Positions 49,040 to 59,381 of a stretch of 64,000 nucleotides of DNA are shown piece after piece; position 1 is the stretch's first letter, and every line of letters starts with the position of its first letter. A program made the position numbers and the translations under genes. The stretch covers positions 992,001 through 1,056,000 of the forward strand of contig CAWBNY010000002.1 of the NCBI GenBank assembly GCA_963790325.1, read 5' to 3'. The stretch is from JAXDMK01 sp963790325 (GTDB lineage: Bacteria; Actinomycetota; Acidimicrobiia; Acidimicrobiales; AC-14). A model generated the notes under the pieces. That model saw only the letters and a list, made by a program, of their open reading frames with translations, did not search any database and was not told the DNA's origin.

Positions 49040-49575
49040 ACCAGTCCCTCTCGCAGCAGCGGCTTGGCCCGCATCATCCGGGTCTTGACCGTCCCCGCCG
49101 GGATTCCGAGGAGGCGGGCCGCCTCCCGGGTGGTGAGGCCGTCGAGGACGGTGGCCTGCACCACCGCCCGCAGCTCGGGCGAGAGCCGTTCGAGGGCGCC
49201 GGCCAAATCGCCGTGCTGCACCCCCAGCAGGACCTGCTCCTCGGCCGACGGCGACGTTGCGTCCCACGGGTCGAGCTGGTGGAGCGCAGCCGGCCGCCGC
49301 CGGAGCTGGTCGATCAGGCGGCGGATGGCGATCCCCCACATCCAGGCCGCCACCTCGCCCGAGCCCTTGTACCCGCCCGGCTTGCGCCACACGGCCAGGA
49401 ACGTGTCTTGGAGGGCCTGGTCGACCACATCGGGATCGGCGCAGCGCCGGGACAGGCGAGCCAGCAGCCAGGCCGAGTGGCGCCGGTAGAGCTCGGCCAG
49501 GGCCGACCGGTCGTCGTCCGTCACGGCGCGCAGCAACTCGGAGTCGCTGCGGTCGTCGCCGGTCGGCATGGTCAC
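49036..49575 (-). CDS. ECF-type RNA polymerase sigma factor
   Basis: About 179 aa, GTG 49575 after AGGGGGAAC; ATG 49569 is an alternative. Region 2: LAELYRRHSAWLLARLSRRC, VVDQALQDTFLAVWRKPGGY and AAWMWGIAIRRLIDQLRRRP. Region 4: LERLSPELRAVVQATVLDGL and the helix-turn-helix TTREAARLLGIPAGTVKTRM. First gene of an eight-gene operon (sigma, anti-sigma, ABC ATPase, permease and four membrane proteins) running to 43884. Confidence 0.9.
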   Translation of the reverse strand: MTMPTGDDRSDSELLRAVTDDDRSALAELYRRHSAWLLARLSRRCADPDVVDQALQDTFLAVWRKPGGYKGSGEVAAWMWGIAIRRLIDQLRRRPAALHQLDPWDATSPSAEEQVLLGVQHGDLAGALERLSPELRAVVQATVLDGLTTREAARLLGIPAGTVKTRMMRAKPLLREGLV

Positions 49576-49605
49576 GTTCCCCCTGTCGCACCGCCGACCG
49601 TGAGC

Positions 49606-49619
49606 GGTTCATGTGAACC
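49606..49619. promoter_or_regulatory. inverted repeat in divergent intergenic region
   Basis: GGTTCA-TG-TGAACC, perfect 6-base arms, in the 100 bases between the sigma gene (leftward) and the lipoprotein gene (rightward). It may be an operator; no typical ECF -35/-10 pair was found around it. Confidence 0.35.
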
Positions 49620-49675
49620 AGTCAAGGCTTTCATTCCGACAGGGACGGTGACATCCGAACGAATAGGGAGCGCCC

Positions 49676-50464
49676 ATGAAGCCCATCCGGACCGTGGCCG
49701 CCGCCGCGGTCGCCCTCGCCCTGCTGGCCGCCTGCGGAGAAGACGACCCGGTGACGACCACGACGGCCTCGACGACGGGGCCGGGCGCCACCACGGCATC
49801 GGCGGAGCCGTCCGTTTCCATCGTCGGTCCGGCGGCAGGAACGGTGGTCGAGGGCAACGTCGTGTCGCTCGACCTCGAGAGCGCGGGCATCACCATCGTC
49901 AAGGCCGACGGCGACACCTCCGGCACGACCGGCCACTACCACGTCTTCATCGACCGCGACCCGGTGGCGCCCGGGGCGGTCATCCCGGCGGAGGCGGGGA
50001 TCGTCCACTCCGCCGACGATCCGGTCGTGCTGACCGGGCTGGCGGTGGGCACCCACCGCCTGTCGGTGATCCTCGGGGACGGCACCCACAGCCGGCTGGG
50101 CGAGGCGCTGGCCGAGACCACCGTCGACGTCAAGGGGCCCTCGATCGACGCATCCGCCCCGGCCACGGCCACCGCCGGGCAGCCGGTCGAGATCACGGTG
50201 AAGGTCGAGGGCCTCAACATCGTCGCCGCCGACGGCGACACCTCCGGCGCCACCGGCCACCTGCACGTCTTCATCGACCGCGACCCGACGCCGGCCGGCC
50301 AGCCCATCCCGGTGGAGGCCGGCATCATCCACACCACCGCCACCACCATCACCGTCCCCGACCTCACCCCCGGTGCCCACACCCTCTGGGTCGTAGCCGG
50401 TGACGGCCTCCACCAGCCCCTCAACCCGCGGGTGGCGGACAAGGTCACGGTGACCGTCAGCTGA
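49676..50464 (+). CDS. lipoprotein with two DUF4399-like domains
   Basis: 262 aa. Lipobox LALLAACGE, then a Thr-rich linker. Two similar domains follow: GTTGHYHVFIDRDPVAPGAV ... GIVHSADDPVVLTGLAVGTH and GATGHLHVFIDRDPTPAGQP ... GIIHTTATTITVPDLTPGAH. The HxHxFxDRDP pattern and the closing PGAHTLWVVAGDG are the hallmarks of DUF4399, often annotated as binding small ligands or metals. The next gene is a paralogue, so the pair arose by duplication. Confidence 0.8.
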   Translation: MKPIRTVAAAAVALALLAACGEDDPVTTTTASTTGPGATTASAEPSVSIVGPAAGTVVEGNVVSLDLESAGITIVKADGDTSGTTGHYHVFIDRDPVAPGAVIPAEAGIVHSADDPVVLTGLAVGTHRLSVILGDGTHSRLGEALAETTVDVKGPSIDASAPATATAGQPVEITVKVEGLNIVAADGDTSGATGHLHVFIDRDPTPAGQPIPVEAGIIHTTATTITVPDLTPGAHTLWVVAGDGLHQPLNPRVADKVTVTVS

Positions 50465-50492
50465 ACACGGGGCCCGGCTAGCTTCGGCCTCG

Positions 50493-51263
50493 ATGCGACG
50501 CTGCGCCCTCGCCCTCACCGGTGCCCTCCTCCTGGCCGCGGCCGGGTGTGGGAGCTCCGAGGGGGATGGGGGCGCGGCCGTCGACGTGCCGACGACGGCG
50601 GCCGGCGAGACCACCCCCCCCACTACCTCGGGCCCGCCGAACGTGCTGGCCATCGTGTCCCCCGCCTCGGGGGCGGAGGTGGGAGGCAACGTGGTCGTCC
50701 TCGACGTCGCCGGCTCCGGCATCACCATCGTCCCCGCCGACGGGAGCACGTCGCCCCTCCGCGGCCACTACCACGTCTTCGTCGACCGGGACCCGGTCGA
50801 GCCTCGTGAGGTGATCCCGGTGGCGGCCGACATCATCCACACCACCGACGACCCCATCGTCATCCCCGGGCTGCGGGTGGGTCCGCACCGGGTGTCGGTG
50901 ATCTACGGGGACGGCACCCATCGCCGCATCGGCAGCAACGAGGCGGCCACCTCGTTCACCGTCACCGGTCCCTCGATCGACGGGTCGGCGCCGCCCAACG
51001 TCGCGGCCGGCGAGCCGGTGGTGCTCACGGTCGCAGTCGACGGATTGTCGTTGGCCGACGCCCGTCTCTACGTACTGGTCGACCCGGCGCCCGGATTCGC
51101 CCGCCAGCCGTTCGCCGAGGACGTCCTCCAGACGTCGGACACGACCATCCCCGTCCTCGACCTCGCCCCCGGCACCCACACCCTGTGGGTCGTGGCAGGC
51201 ACGCCCGACCGGGTCCCCCTCGACCCGGCGGTGGCCGACCGGATGACGGTCACGGTCGGCTGA
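50493..51263 (+). CDS. lipoprotein with DUF4399-like domains, paralogue of the previous gene
   Basis: 256 aa. Lipobox LLLAAAGCG and Thr/Pro linker. The first domain is conserved (LRGHYHVFVDRDPVEPREVI, ADIIHTTDDPIVIPGLRVGP). In the second the histidines are lost (DARLYVLVDPAPGFARQPF), although the closing PGTHTLWVVAGTPDRVPLD remains. One copy may therefore have lost its ligand site while keeping the fold. TAGCTT lies 8 bases before the ATG. Confidence 0.8.
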   Translation: MRRCALALTGALLLAAAGCGSSEGDGGAAVDVPTTAAGETTPPTTSGPPNVLAIVSPASGAEVGGNVVVLDVAGSGITIVPADGSTSPLRGHYHVFVDRDPVEPREVIPVAADIIHTTDDPIVIPGLRVGPHRVSVIYGDGTHRRIGSNEAATSFTVTGPSIDGSAPPNVAAGEPVVLTVAVDGLSLADARLYVLVDPAPGFARQPFAEDVLQTSDTTIPVLDLAPGTHTLWVVAGTPDRVPLDPAVADRMTVTVG

Positions 51264-51492
51264 GCGATGATCGCCCTCCCGAGTGGCACCGGTCCGGCCC
51301 TCGACATTCGAGTCCTTCCGGGGGAAGGACGGTCTGTTCACCGCCGTAGGAACGACCGCCGGCGCAAGTTCCAGCGCCTTGATCTCCGGCTCATCCGCAT
51401 CGGCCAGTGGCTAGATCGCCGGTCACTCCGCTGGGGAGGCGCGGGGGAGGCCACGGCCCATGCCTTCGAAGTAGCCGCCGTCAAGCCCGAGG

Positions 51493-52407
51493 CTAGTACC
51501 CGAGCGAGGGGCTGACCCGGCCGAGGAGGGGCTCGCCCTGGCGGTAGCGGCGGACGTTCTCCGCCACCCGGCGGGCGAAGAGGGGCTCGGCCATGGCCCA
51601 GGTGTTGGCCGTGTGAGGCGTGATCAGGCAGTTGTCGAGCGCCCAGAGGGGATGGCCGGCGGGGAGCGGCTCGGGCTCGGTGACGTCGAGGGCGGCGCCG
51701 CCGATCGCCCGCCGGCGGAGGGCGTCGACCAGGTCGTGGGTGACCACGTGCCGTCCCCGGGCCACGTTCACCAGCCAGGCGTGGGGTTCCATGCGGTCGA
51801 GCTCGGCCGCCCCGATCAGCCCGTCCGTCTCCGGCGTGAGGGGCAGGGCCAGCACGACCAGGTCGGCACCCGAAAGCGCATCGCAGAGCCGGTCGGGGCC
51901 CACCACCCGGGCCTTCCCCCCGACCGGTGCGTCGGGATGGCGGCGCACGACCGTCGCCTCGACGCGGAACGGGGCCAGCAGCCGGAGGAGGGCCTCGGCG
52001 ATCCCCCCGCCGCCGACGACCGTCACCCGCCCGTCCGTCAGCCGGCGGCCGGCCTGGTCACCCCACTCCTCGGCCCGGGCCCGGACCGGCAGCTGCCGCA
52101 GGCCGGCGAGGCCGAGGGCCAGGGCGTGCTCGGCCACCGGCTCGGAGTACGCCCCCTTGGTGCTGGTCCAGGTGCGGTCGTCGTCGAGGAGCGAGAGGAA
52201 GGCGTCCACCCCGGCGAACGGCAGCTGCACCCACCGCACACCGGGCGCGCCCTCCAACGTGGCCGCCAACCCGGGACCGTCGCCGGGCTCGGTCCACACC
52301 AGGACCTGGGCCCGGGACGGGTCGACCACCTCCCCGCCCCCGGCCACGACCGCCTCCACGATCACCGGAGAGCGAGGCTCGGGCGCCACCGCGCACCGAG
52401 GTTTCAC
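51493..52407 (-). CDS. D-2-hydroxyacid dehydrogenase family protein
   Basis: About 304 aa, GTG 52407, two bases after the pepN stop. NAD-binding VTVVGGGGIAEALLRLLAPF near residue 145 (GxGxxA type), LVVLALPLTPETDGLIGAAE, VNVARGRHVVTHDLVDALRR with the catalytic Arg, ALDVTEPEPLPAGHPLW with the Glu, and the catalytic His in NCLITPHTANTW. Length is typical. Substrate unknown (glyoxylate/hydroxypyruvate reductases and phosphoglycerate dehydrogenase share these motifs); it lacks the ACT domain of serine biosynthesis enzymes. Confidence 0.88.
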   Translation of the reverse strand: MKPRCAVAPEPRSPVIVEAVVAGGGEVVDPSRAQVLVWTEPGDGPGLAATLEGAPGVRWVQLPFAGVDAFLSLLDDDRTWTSTKGAYSEPVAEHALALGLAGLRQLPVRARAEEWGDQAGRRLTDGRVTVVGGGGIAEALLRLLAPFRVEATVVRRHPDAPVGGKARVVGPDRLCDALSGADLVVLALPLTPETDGLIGAAELDRMEPHAWLVNVARGRHVVTHDLVDALRRRAIGGAALDVTEPEPLPAGHPLWALDNCLITPHTANTWAMAEPLFARRVAENVRRYRQGEPLLGRVSPSLGY

Positions 52408-52409
52408 CG

Positions 52410-54929
<2,520 letters not shown>

Positions 54930-54953
54930 GGGGCCAGTATTGCCCGGCACCGG

Positions 54954-54959
54954 TACGCT
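54954..54959 (+). promoter_or_regulatory. -10-like element of the pimA-like gene
   Basis: TACGCT ends 7 bases before the GTG at 54967, which would give a leaderless transcript. Confidence 0.4.
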
Positions 54960-54966
54960 CCCGTAC

Positions 54967-56082
54967 GTGCGGATCGCCGTCGTATGCCCGTACAGCCTCA
55001 CCATCCCCGGCGGGGTGCAGGGCCAGGTCCTCGGGCTGGCCCGGGCCCTGCGGACGCTCGGCCACGACGCCAAGGTGCTCGGCCCCTGCGACGGGCCGCC
55101 CCCCGGCGTGGGCGTCATCCCCCTCGGCAACAGCATCCCCACCGCCGCCAACGGCTCGATGGCCCCCATCGCCCCCGACCCGTCGTGCGCCCTGCGAACC
55201 ATCGCCGTCCTGCGCGACGAGCACTTCGACGTCCTCCACCTGCACGAGCCCCTGGCCCCCGGTCCCACCCTCACCAGCCTGGCCCTGGCCTCGGTCCCCC
55301 TGGTGGGCACGTTCCACGCCTCGGGGGTCAGCGCCGCCTACCGGGTGCTGCGGCCGATCGCCCGGTGGCTGGCCCCCCGCCTCTCGTTCCGGTGCGCGGT
55401 GTCGGAGGACGCCAAGGCCATGGCGGTGAAGGCCCTGGGCGGCGACTACCACGTCATGTTCAACGGGATCGAGGTCGAGCGCTTCGCCAAGGCCACGCCG
55501 TGGCCCACGACGGGCCCCACGGTGCTGTTCATGTCCCGCCACGAGTCCCGCAAGGGGCTGGCGGTGCTCTTGGAGGCCATGGCCCACCTCCCGATCGATG
55601 CCCACCTGTGGGTCGCGAGCGACGGCCCGGAGACGGCTCGGCTGAAGGCGACCACCGCCGGCGACCACCGGGTGGAGTGGCTGGGCCGCATCGGCGACGC
55701 CGAGCGGGCCGCCCGCCTGCGGGGCGCCGACGTCCTCTGCGCCCCGTCGCTGCGGGGGGAGTCGTTCGGGATGGTGCTGCTGGAGGGCATGGCCGCCCAG
55801 ACGCCCGTCGTGGCCAGCGACATCCCCGGCTACCGCAATGTGGCCGATGGGGGCGGGTGCGGGCCGGCGGCCCTGCTCGTGCCTCCCGGCGACGCGGACG
55901 CGCTGGCGGTGGCCCTCGCCCGGGTGTTGTACCAGCCGTCGGCGGCCGACGACCTGGTGGCGGGGGGGGAGGCCCGGGCCAGCGAGTTCTCCATGGACCA
56001 CCTGGCCGAGCGCTACGTCGACTTCTACGAGCGGGCCGCCCGTCAGCTGGCGGCGGGCAGGTCCGGGCGGGTGGACAGGTAG
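54967..56082 (+). CDS. pimA: GT4 glycosyltransferase, PimA-like phosphatidylinositol mannosyltransferase
   Basis: About 371 aa from GTG 54967. N-terminal GT-B fold start VRIAVVCPYSLTIPGGVQGQ (the GGVQ loop is characteristic of PimA), LHLHEPLAPGPTLTSLALA, FHASGVSAAYRVLRPIARWL; C-terminal donor site VLFMSRHESRKGLAVLLEAM and CAPSLRGESFGMVLLEGMAA with the ExxxxxE acid pair. PimA adds the first mannose to phosphatidylinositol on the cytosolic face. In mycobacteria it adjoins the pgsA1-acyltransferase pair; here it lies 40 kb away in the same orientation. Confidence 0.87.
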   Translation: MRIAVVCPYSLTIPGGVQGQVLGLARALRTLGHDAKVLGPCDGPPPGVGVIPLGNSIPTAANGSMAPIAPDPSCALRTIAVLRDEHFDVLHLHEPLAPGPTLTSLALASVPLVGTFHASGVSAAYRVLRPIARWLAPRLSFRCAVSEDAKAMAVKALGGDYHVMFNGIEVERFAKATPWPTTGPTVLFMSRHESRKGLAVLLEAMAHLPIDAHLWVASDGPETARLKATTAGDHRVEWLGRIGDAERAARLRGADVLCAPSLRGESFGMVLLEGMAAQTPVVASDIPGYRNVADGGGCGPAALLVPPGDADALAVALARVLYQPSAADDLVAGGEARASEFSMDHLAERYVDFYERAARQLAAGRSGRVDR

Positions 56083-56492
56083 TCGCTGGCCAGCAGGGGG
56101 GACGAGATCAGGTAGTCGGCGGTGGCCCGGTTGCAGGCGATGGGGGTGTTCCAGACCACCGCGATGCGCAGGAGGGCCTTGACGTCGGGGTCGTGGGACT
56201 GGGCCTCGAGCGGGTCCCAGAAGAACAGGACCAGGTCGATGCGACCCTCGGCCACCCGGGCGCCGAGCTGCTGGTCGCCGCCGAGGGGGCCGGAGAGGAA
56301 CCGGGTGACGGGCAGGAGGAGCTCGTCCTGGATCATGCGCCCGGTGGTGCCGGTGCCGTACAGGTCGTGGGCGGCCAGGATCGGGCGGTTGTAGCGGGCC
56401 CAGTCGAGGAGGTCCCGCTTCCTGTTGTCGTGGGCCACGAGGGCGATCCGTCGGGGGTTCGCGGGGGCCGGGGGGACGAGGTGCATGGGCAT
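56043..56492 (-). CDS. mgsA: methylglyoxal synthase
   Basis: About 149 aa. IALVAHDNRKRDLLDWARYN with the catalytic aspartate, GTTGRMIQDEL, FLSGPLGGDQQLGARVAEGR and FFWDPLEAQSHDPDVKALLR are the family signature. It converts dihydroxyacetone phosphate to methylglyoxal and phosphate. ATG 56492 follows GGAG; GTG 56495 is possible. The last 13 codons overlap the convergent pimA-like gene. Confidence 0.93.
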   Translation of the reverse strand: MPMHLVPPAPANPRRIALVAHDNRKRDLLDWARYNRPILAAHDLYGTGTTGRMIQDELLLPVTRFLSGPLGGDQQLGARVAEGRIDLVLFFWDPLEAQSHDPDVKALLRIAVVWNTPIACNRATADYLISSPLLASDYLSTRPDLPAAS

Positions 56493-56652
56493 CACGCTCC
56501 GAGAGAGAGGGGTGGCATCGGCCTGCGGGCTCGCCCCGCGGCGCTGGATGCCGGCAGGAGCATTGTGGCTGGTTCCCGGCCGTCGGCAACGGGGATTCGT
56601 GTGAACATCCGATGACGGGGCCGGCGCTCGGCCCCAGGCCAGCGGGGAGCCG

Positions 56653-56658
56653 TATGAT
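56653..56658 (+). promoter_or_regulatory. -10-like element of lemA
   Basis: TATGAT ends 7 bases before ATG 56666, pointing to a leaderless start there rather than at ATG 56654, which would lie inside the element. Confidence 0.4.
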
Positions 56659-56665
56659 GGGCCCG

Positions 56666-57214
56666 ATGGTCAAGTGGGTCCTCCTCGGGGTCGTGGTCTT
56701 CCTCGTGCTCTACGTGGTGGTCACCTACAACGGCCTGGTCAAGCTGCGGAACCGGGTCCGCAACGCCTGGTCGCAGATCGACGTCCAGCTCAAGCGCCGG
56801 TACGACCTCATCCCCAACCTGGTGGAGACGGTCAAGGGCTACGCCAAGCACGAGCGGGAGACGTTCGAGGCCGTCACCCAGGCCCGGGCCAACGCCATCA
56901 ACGCTTCCGGGGTGGCCGAGCAGGCCCAGTCGGAGAACATGCTGACGGGAGCCCTGAAGTCGCTGTTCGCGGTGGCCGAGGCCTACCCCGAACTGAAGGC
57001 CAACGAGAACTTCCTGGCCCTGCAGGAGGAGCTCACCGGCACCGAGGGCCGCATCAGCTATGCCCGCCAGTACTACAACGACACCGTCCTCCAGCTGAAC
57101 AACAAGATCGAGAGCTTCCCCTCGAACATCGTGGCCGGCCGGTTCGGGTTCAAGCAGCAGGAGTTCTTCGAGGCCGACGACACCAGCCGCGGCCCCGTCA
57201 ACGTCCAGTTTTGA
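56666..57214 (+). CDS. LemA family protein
   Basis: About 182 aa. One N-terminal helix (VLLGVVVFLVLYVVVTYNGL) and then a long helical domain with the family block YNGLVKLRNRVRNAWSQIDV, QLKRRYDLIPNLVETVKGYA, TGTEGRISYARQYYNDTVLQ and FPSNIVAGRFGF. LemA proteins are membrane-anchored with a coiled helical bundle; they commonly pair with HtpX, as here. Function in envelope or phage-related stress is not settled. Confidence 0.92.
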   Translation: MVKWVLLGVVVFLVLYVVVTYNGLVKLRNRVRNAWSQIDVQLKRRYDLIPNLVETVKGYAKHERETFEAVTQARANAINASGVAEQAQSENMLTGALKSLFAVAEAYPELKANENFLALQEELTGTEGRISYARQYYNDTVLQLNNKIESFPSNIVAGRFGFKQQEFFEADDTSRGPVNVQF

Positions 57215-57241
57215 GTCGGCCTCACCCCGCTTCGCTCGGTC

Positions 57242-57264
57242 CGGCCGAACTGGTCGTTCGGCCG
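57242..57264 (+). terminator. 9-bp hairpin between lemA and htpX
   Basis: CGGCCGAAC-TGGTC-GTTCGGCCG, perfect stem and 5-base loop, about 28 bases past lemA. It could stop or attenuate transcription into htpX. Confidence 0.45.
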
Positions 57265-57310
57265 CCGGCGGAGCCGCCTGCAGCGGCGTTCGCAGCCGCC
57301 GGATAGTCCC

Positions 57311-58222
57311 CTGTACGAGCAAATCGCCTCCAACAAACGGCGGTCGATCCTGCTGGTCGCGGGGTTCGTCGTCCTGGCCATGTTGCTCGCCTGGGCGGTG
57401 CAGCTCCTTTTCGGCTTCGGGATCGCGGGGCTGCTGATCGCCCTGGTGGTCGTGGGGATCGGGTCGGTCGTCGCCTGGTACAAGTCGGACGCGGTGGCCC
57501 TGGCCATGAGCCATGCCCGGCCGACTACGCCGGAGGGCGAGCCCCGGCTCCACAACCTGGTCGAGGGGCTGTCCATCGCCGCCGGGGTGCCCAAGCCGCG
57601 GGTGTACCTGATCGACGACCCCGCGCCCAACGCCTTCGCCACCGGCCGCAACCCCCAGCACGCGGCCATCGCCGTCACCACCGGGCTGATGGAGAAGCTC
57701 AGCCGCATCGAGCTGGAGGGCGTCCTGGCCCACGAGCTCAGCCACATCAAGAACTACGACGTCCTCGTGTCCACCCTCGCCGTGACCTTCGTGGGCGTGG
57801 TCGCCCTGGTGGCCGACTTCAGCCTCCGCTTCCTGTGGTGGGGCGGCCCCCGCCACCGCGACGATCGCAGCGCCGGTGGGGCCGGACCGGCCGCCATCCT
57901 GTCCGTGCTCGGCTTCGCTCTCCTCCTCATCGCCCCCCTGGTGGCCCGGGTCATGCAGTTCGCCGTCTCCCGCCGCCGGGAGGCGCTGGCCGACTTCAGC
58001 GGCGTCTCCCTCACCCGCTACCCGCCGGGGCTGATCTCGGCCCTGGAGAAGCTGAAGGACGACACCACCGTGGTGCACTCGTCGTCGCGGGCCACCGCCC
58101 ACCTGTGGATCGAGTCGCCCCTGGCTCGAACCCAGCAGGAGGGGCGTCTAGCGTGGTTGAACCGCCTGTTCGACACGCATCCGCCGCTGGAAGAGCGGAT
58201 CCAGGCCCTCAAGGAGCTCTAA
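57311..58222 (+). CDS. htpX: HtpX-like zinc metalloprotease
   Basis: About 303 aa if read from CTG 57311, giving the family N terminus LYEQIASNKRRSILLVAGFV; no ATG, GTG or TTG exists in frame before ATG 57380, which would remove the first 23 residues including most of helix one. Four helices; active site LEGVLAHELSHIKNYD (HExxH-like HELSH) near residue 138; the later Glu in RRREALADFSGVSLTR is the third ligand. It degrades damaged membrane proteins. Follows lemA, the usual partner. The CTG start is an inference from homology. Confidence 0.88.
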   Translation: MYEQIASNKRRSILLVAGFVVLAMLLAWAVQLLFGFGIAGLLIALVVVGIGSVVAWYKSDAVALAMSHARPTTPEGEPRLHNLVEGLSIAAGVPKPRVYLIDDPAPNAFATGRNPQHAAIAVTTGLMEKLSRIELEGVLAHELSHIKNYDVLVSTLAVTFVGVVALVADFSLRFLWWGGPRHRDDRSAGGAGPAAILSVLGFALLLIAPLVARVMQFAVSRRREALADFSGVSLTRYPPGLISALEKLKDDTTVVHSSSRATAHLWIESPLARTQQEGRLAWLNRLFDTHPPLEERIQALKEL

Positions 58223-58227
58223 AGACG

Positions 58228-59328
58228 ATGGTAACAACCCGCCGGCGCGGCGCCACGACCCTGGTCGTCCTCGTGCTGATGGCCACCACCGCCGCCTGCG
58301 GCGGGGGCGAGAAAGCGTCCCAGGGCCGGGCCACCACCGTGCCGCCGCCGTCCACCACGACCACCACCGTGCCGCCCCAGGCCCCGCTCACCGGCATCCC
58401 CCAGCCCGATCCGGTCAAGCTCCACCGGGCGGCGGTGACGGTCAAGATCGACAACGCGGCTGCGGCCCGGCCCCAGGCCGGCCTCGACGCGGCCGACCTC
58501 GTCTACGAGGAGGTCACCGAGGGCATCACCCGCTTCGTGGTGGTCTTCCAGTCCACCGACGCCGACCCCATCGGCCCGGTCCGGTCCGTCCGCCCCGCCG
58601 ACCCCCTCATCGTCGCCCCCCTGAAGAGCCTGATCGCGTTCTCCGGGGGACAGCCCAGCATCGTGCAGCTGGTGCGCAACGCCGACCTCCGCTTCGTCGA
58701 CGAGAACGCCACCGACACCCTCTACCGTCGCTCGGGCCGGTTCGCCCCCCACAACCTCTACACCGACTCGGAGAGGCTCTACCAGAAGGTCGGCGACGCC
58801 CAGGAGCCGGCCCCGTTCGCCCAGTTCCTCAAGCCGGGGACGCCCTACACCGCGGTCGGGGCCACGCCGGTGACGGGCATGGACATCCCCCTGGCCGACA
58901 TCACCGCCTCCTACACATGGGACGCGTCGGCCAACGGGTGGAAGCGCTTCACCAACGGGCAGGAGCACACCCTCGAGAGCGGGGGGGTGTGGACGCCGAA
59001 CAACGTGATCGTCCAGTACGTGGCCTACTCCCGCTTCGCAGCCGACGCCAACGTCACCTACCCCGAGGTCATCGACTCGGGGGAGGCCTGGTACTTCCTC
59101 AACGGCACCCTCACCAAGGGGTCGTGGTCGAAGGCGGGGGCCACCGTTCCCACCGCCTACGCCGACGCCAACGGCGCCCCCATGGTCTTCCCCCCGGGGC
59201 GGACGGTCATCGAGCTCGTCTACTCCGACGCCACCGTCTCGGTGGAGTCCCCGCCCCCGCCGTCGACGACGACCTCCCCGGTGGCACCGACCACGACGCC
59301 GCCGGCGGCGCCGACCACCGCCGGCTGA
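58228..59328 (+). CDS. DUF3048 (YerB-like) lipoprotein
   Basis: About 366 aa. Lipobox LMATTAACGG, Thr/Pro linker, and the DUF3048 core: VTVKIDNAAAARPQAGLDAA, ADLVYEEVTEGITRFVVVFQ, IGPVRSVRPADPLIVAPL and PHNLYTDSERLYQ, followed by the C-terminal domain with VIVQYVAYSRF and a Pro/Thr tail. The role is unknown. It starts 5 bases after htpX and probably shares its transcript. Confidence 0.88.
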   Translation: MVTTRRRGATTLVVLVLMATTAACGGGEKASQGRATTVPPPSTTTTTVPPQAPLTGIPQPDPVKLHRAAVTVKIDNAAAARPQAGLDAADLVYEEVTEGITRFVVVFQSTDADPIGPVRSVRPADPLIVAPLKSLIAFSGGQPSIVQLVRNADLRFVDENATDTLYRRSGRFAPHNLYTDSERLYQKVGDAQEPAPFAQFLKPGTPYTAVGATPVTGMDIPLADITASYTWDASANGWKRFTNGQEHTLESGGVWTPNNVIVQYVAYSRFAADANVTYPEVIDSGEAWYFLNGTLTKGSWSKAGATVPTAYADANGAPMVFPPGRTVIELVYSDATVSVESPPPPSTTTSPVAPTTTPPAAPTTAG

Positions 59329-59369
59329 CCCGCCCGCCGAATCCCGACGGGCTCCGGCGGGCGGGACCG

Positions 59370-59375
59370 TAGAAT
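59370..59375 (+). promoter_or_regulatory. -10 element of pdxS
   Basis: TAGAAT ends 6 bases before GTG 59382, so transcription probably starts at or next to the start codon. Confidence 0.45.
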
Positions 59376-59381
59376 GGTCCC

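Noticed and set aside
51267..51515. 82-codon frame after the second lipoprotein
   Set aside because: No ribosome site or recognisable sequence; Arg-rich shadow that runs into the next gene on the other strand. The 229-base gap shows nothing.
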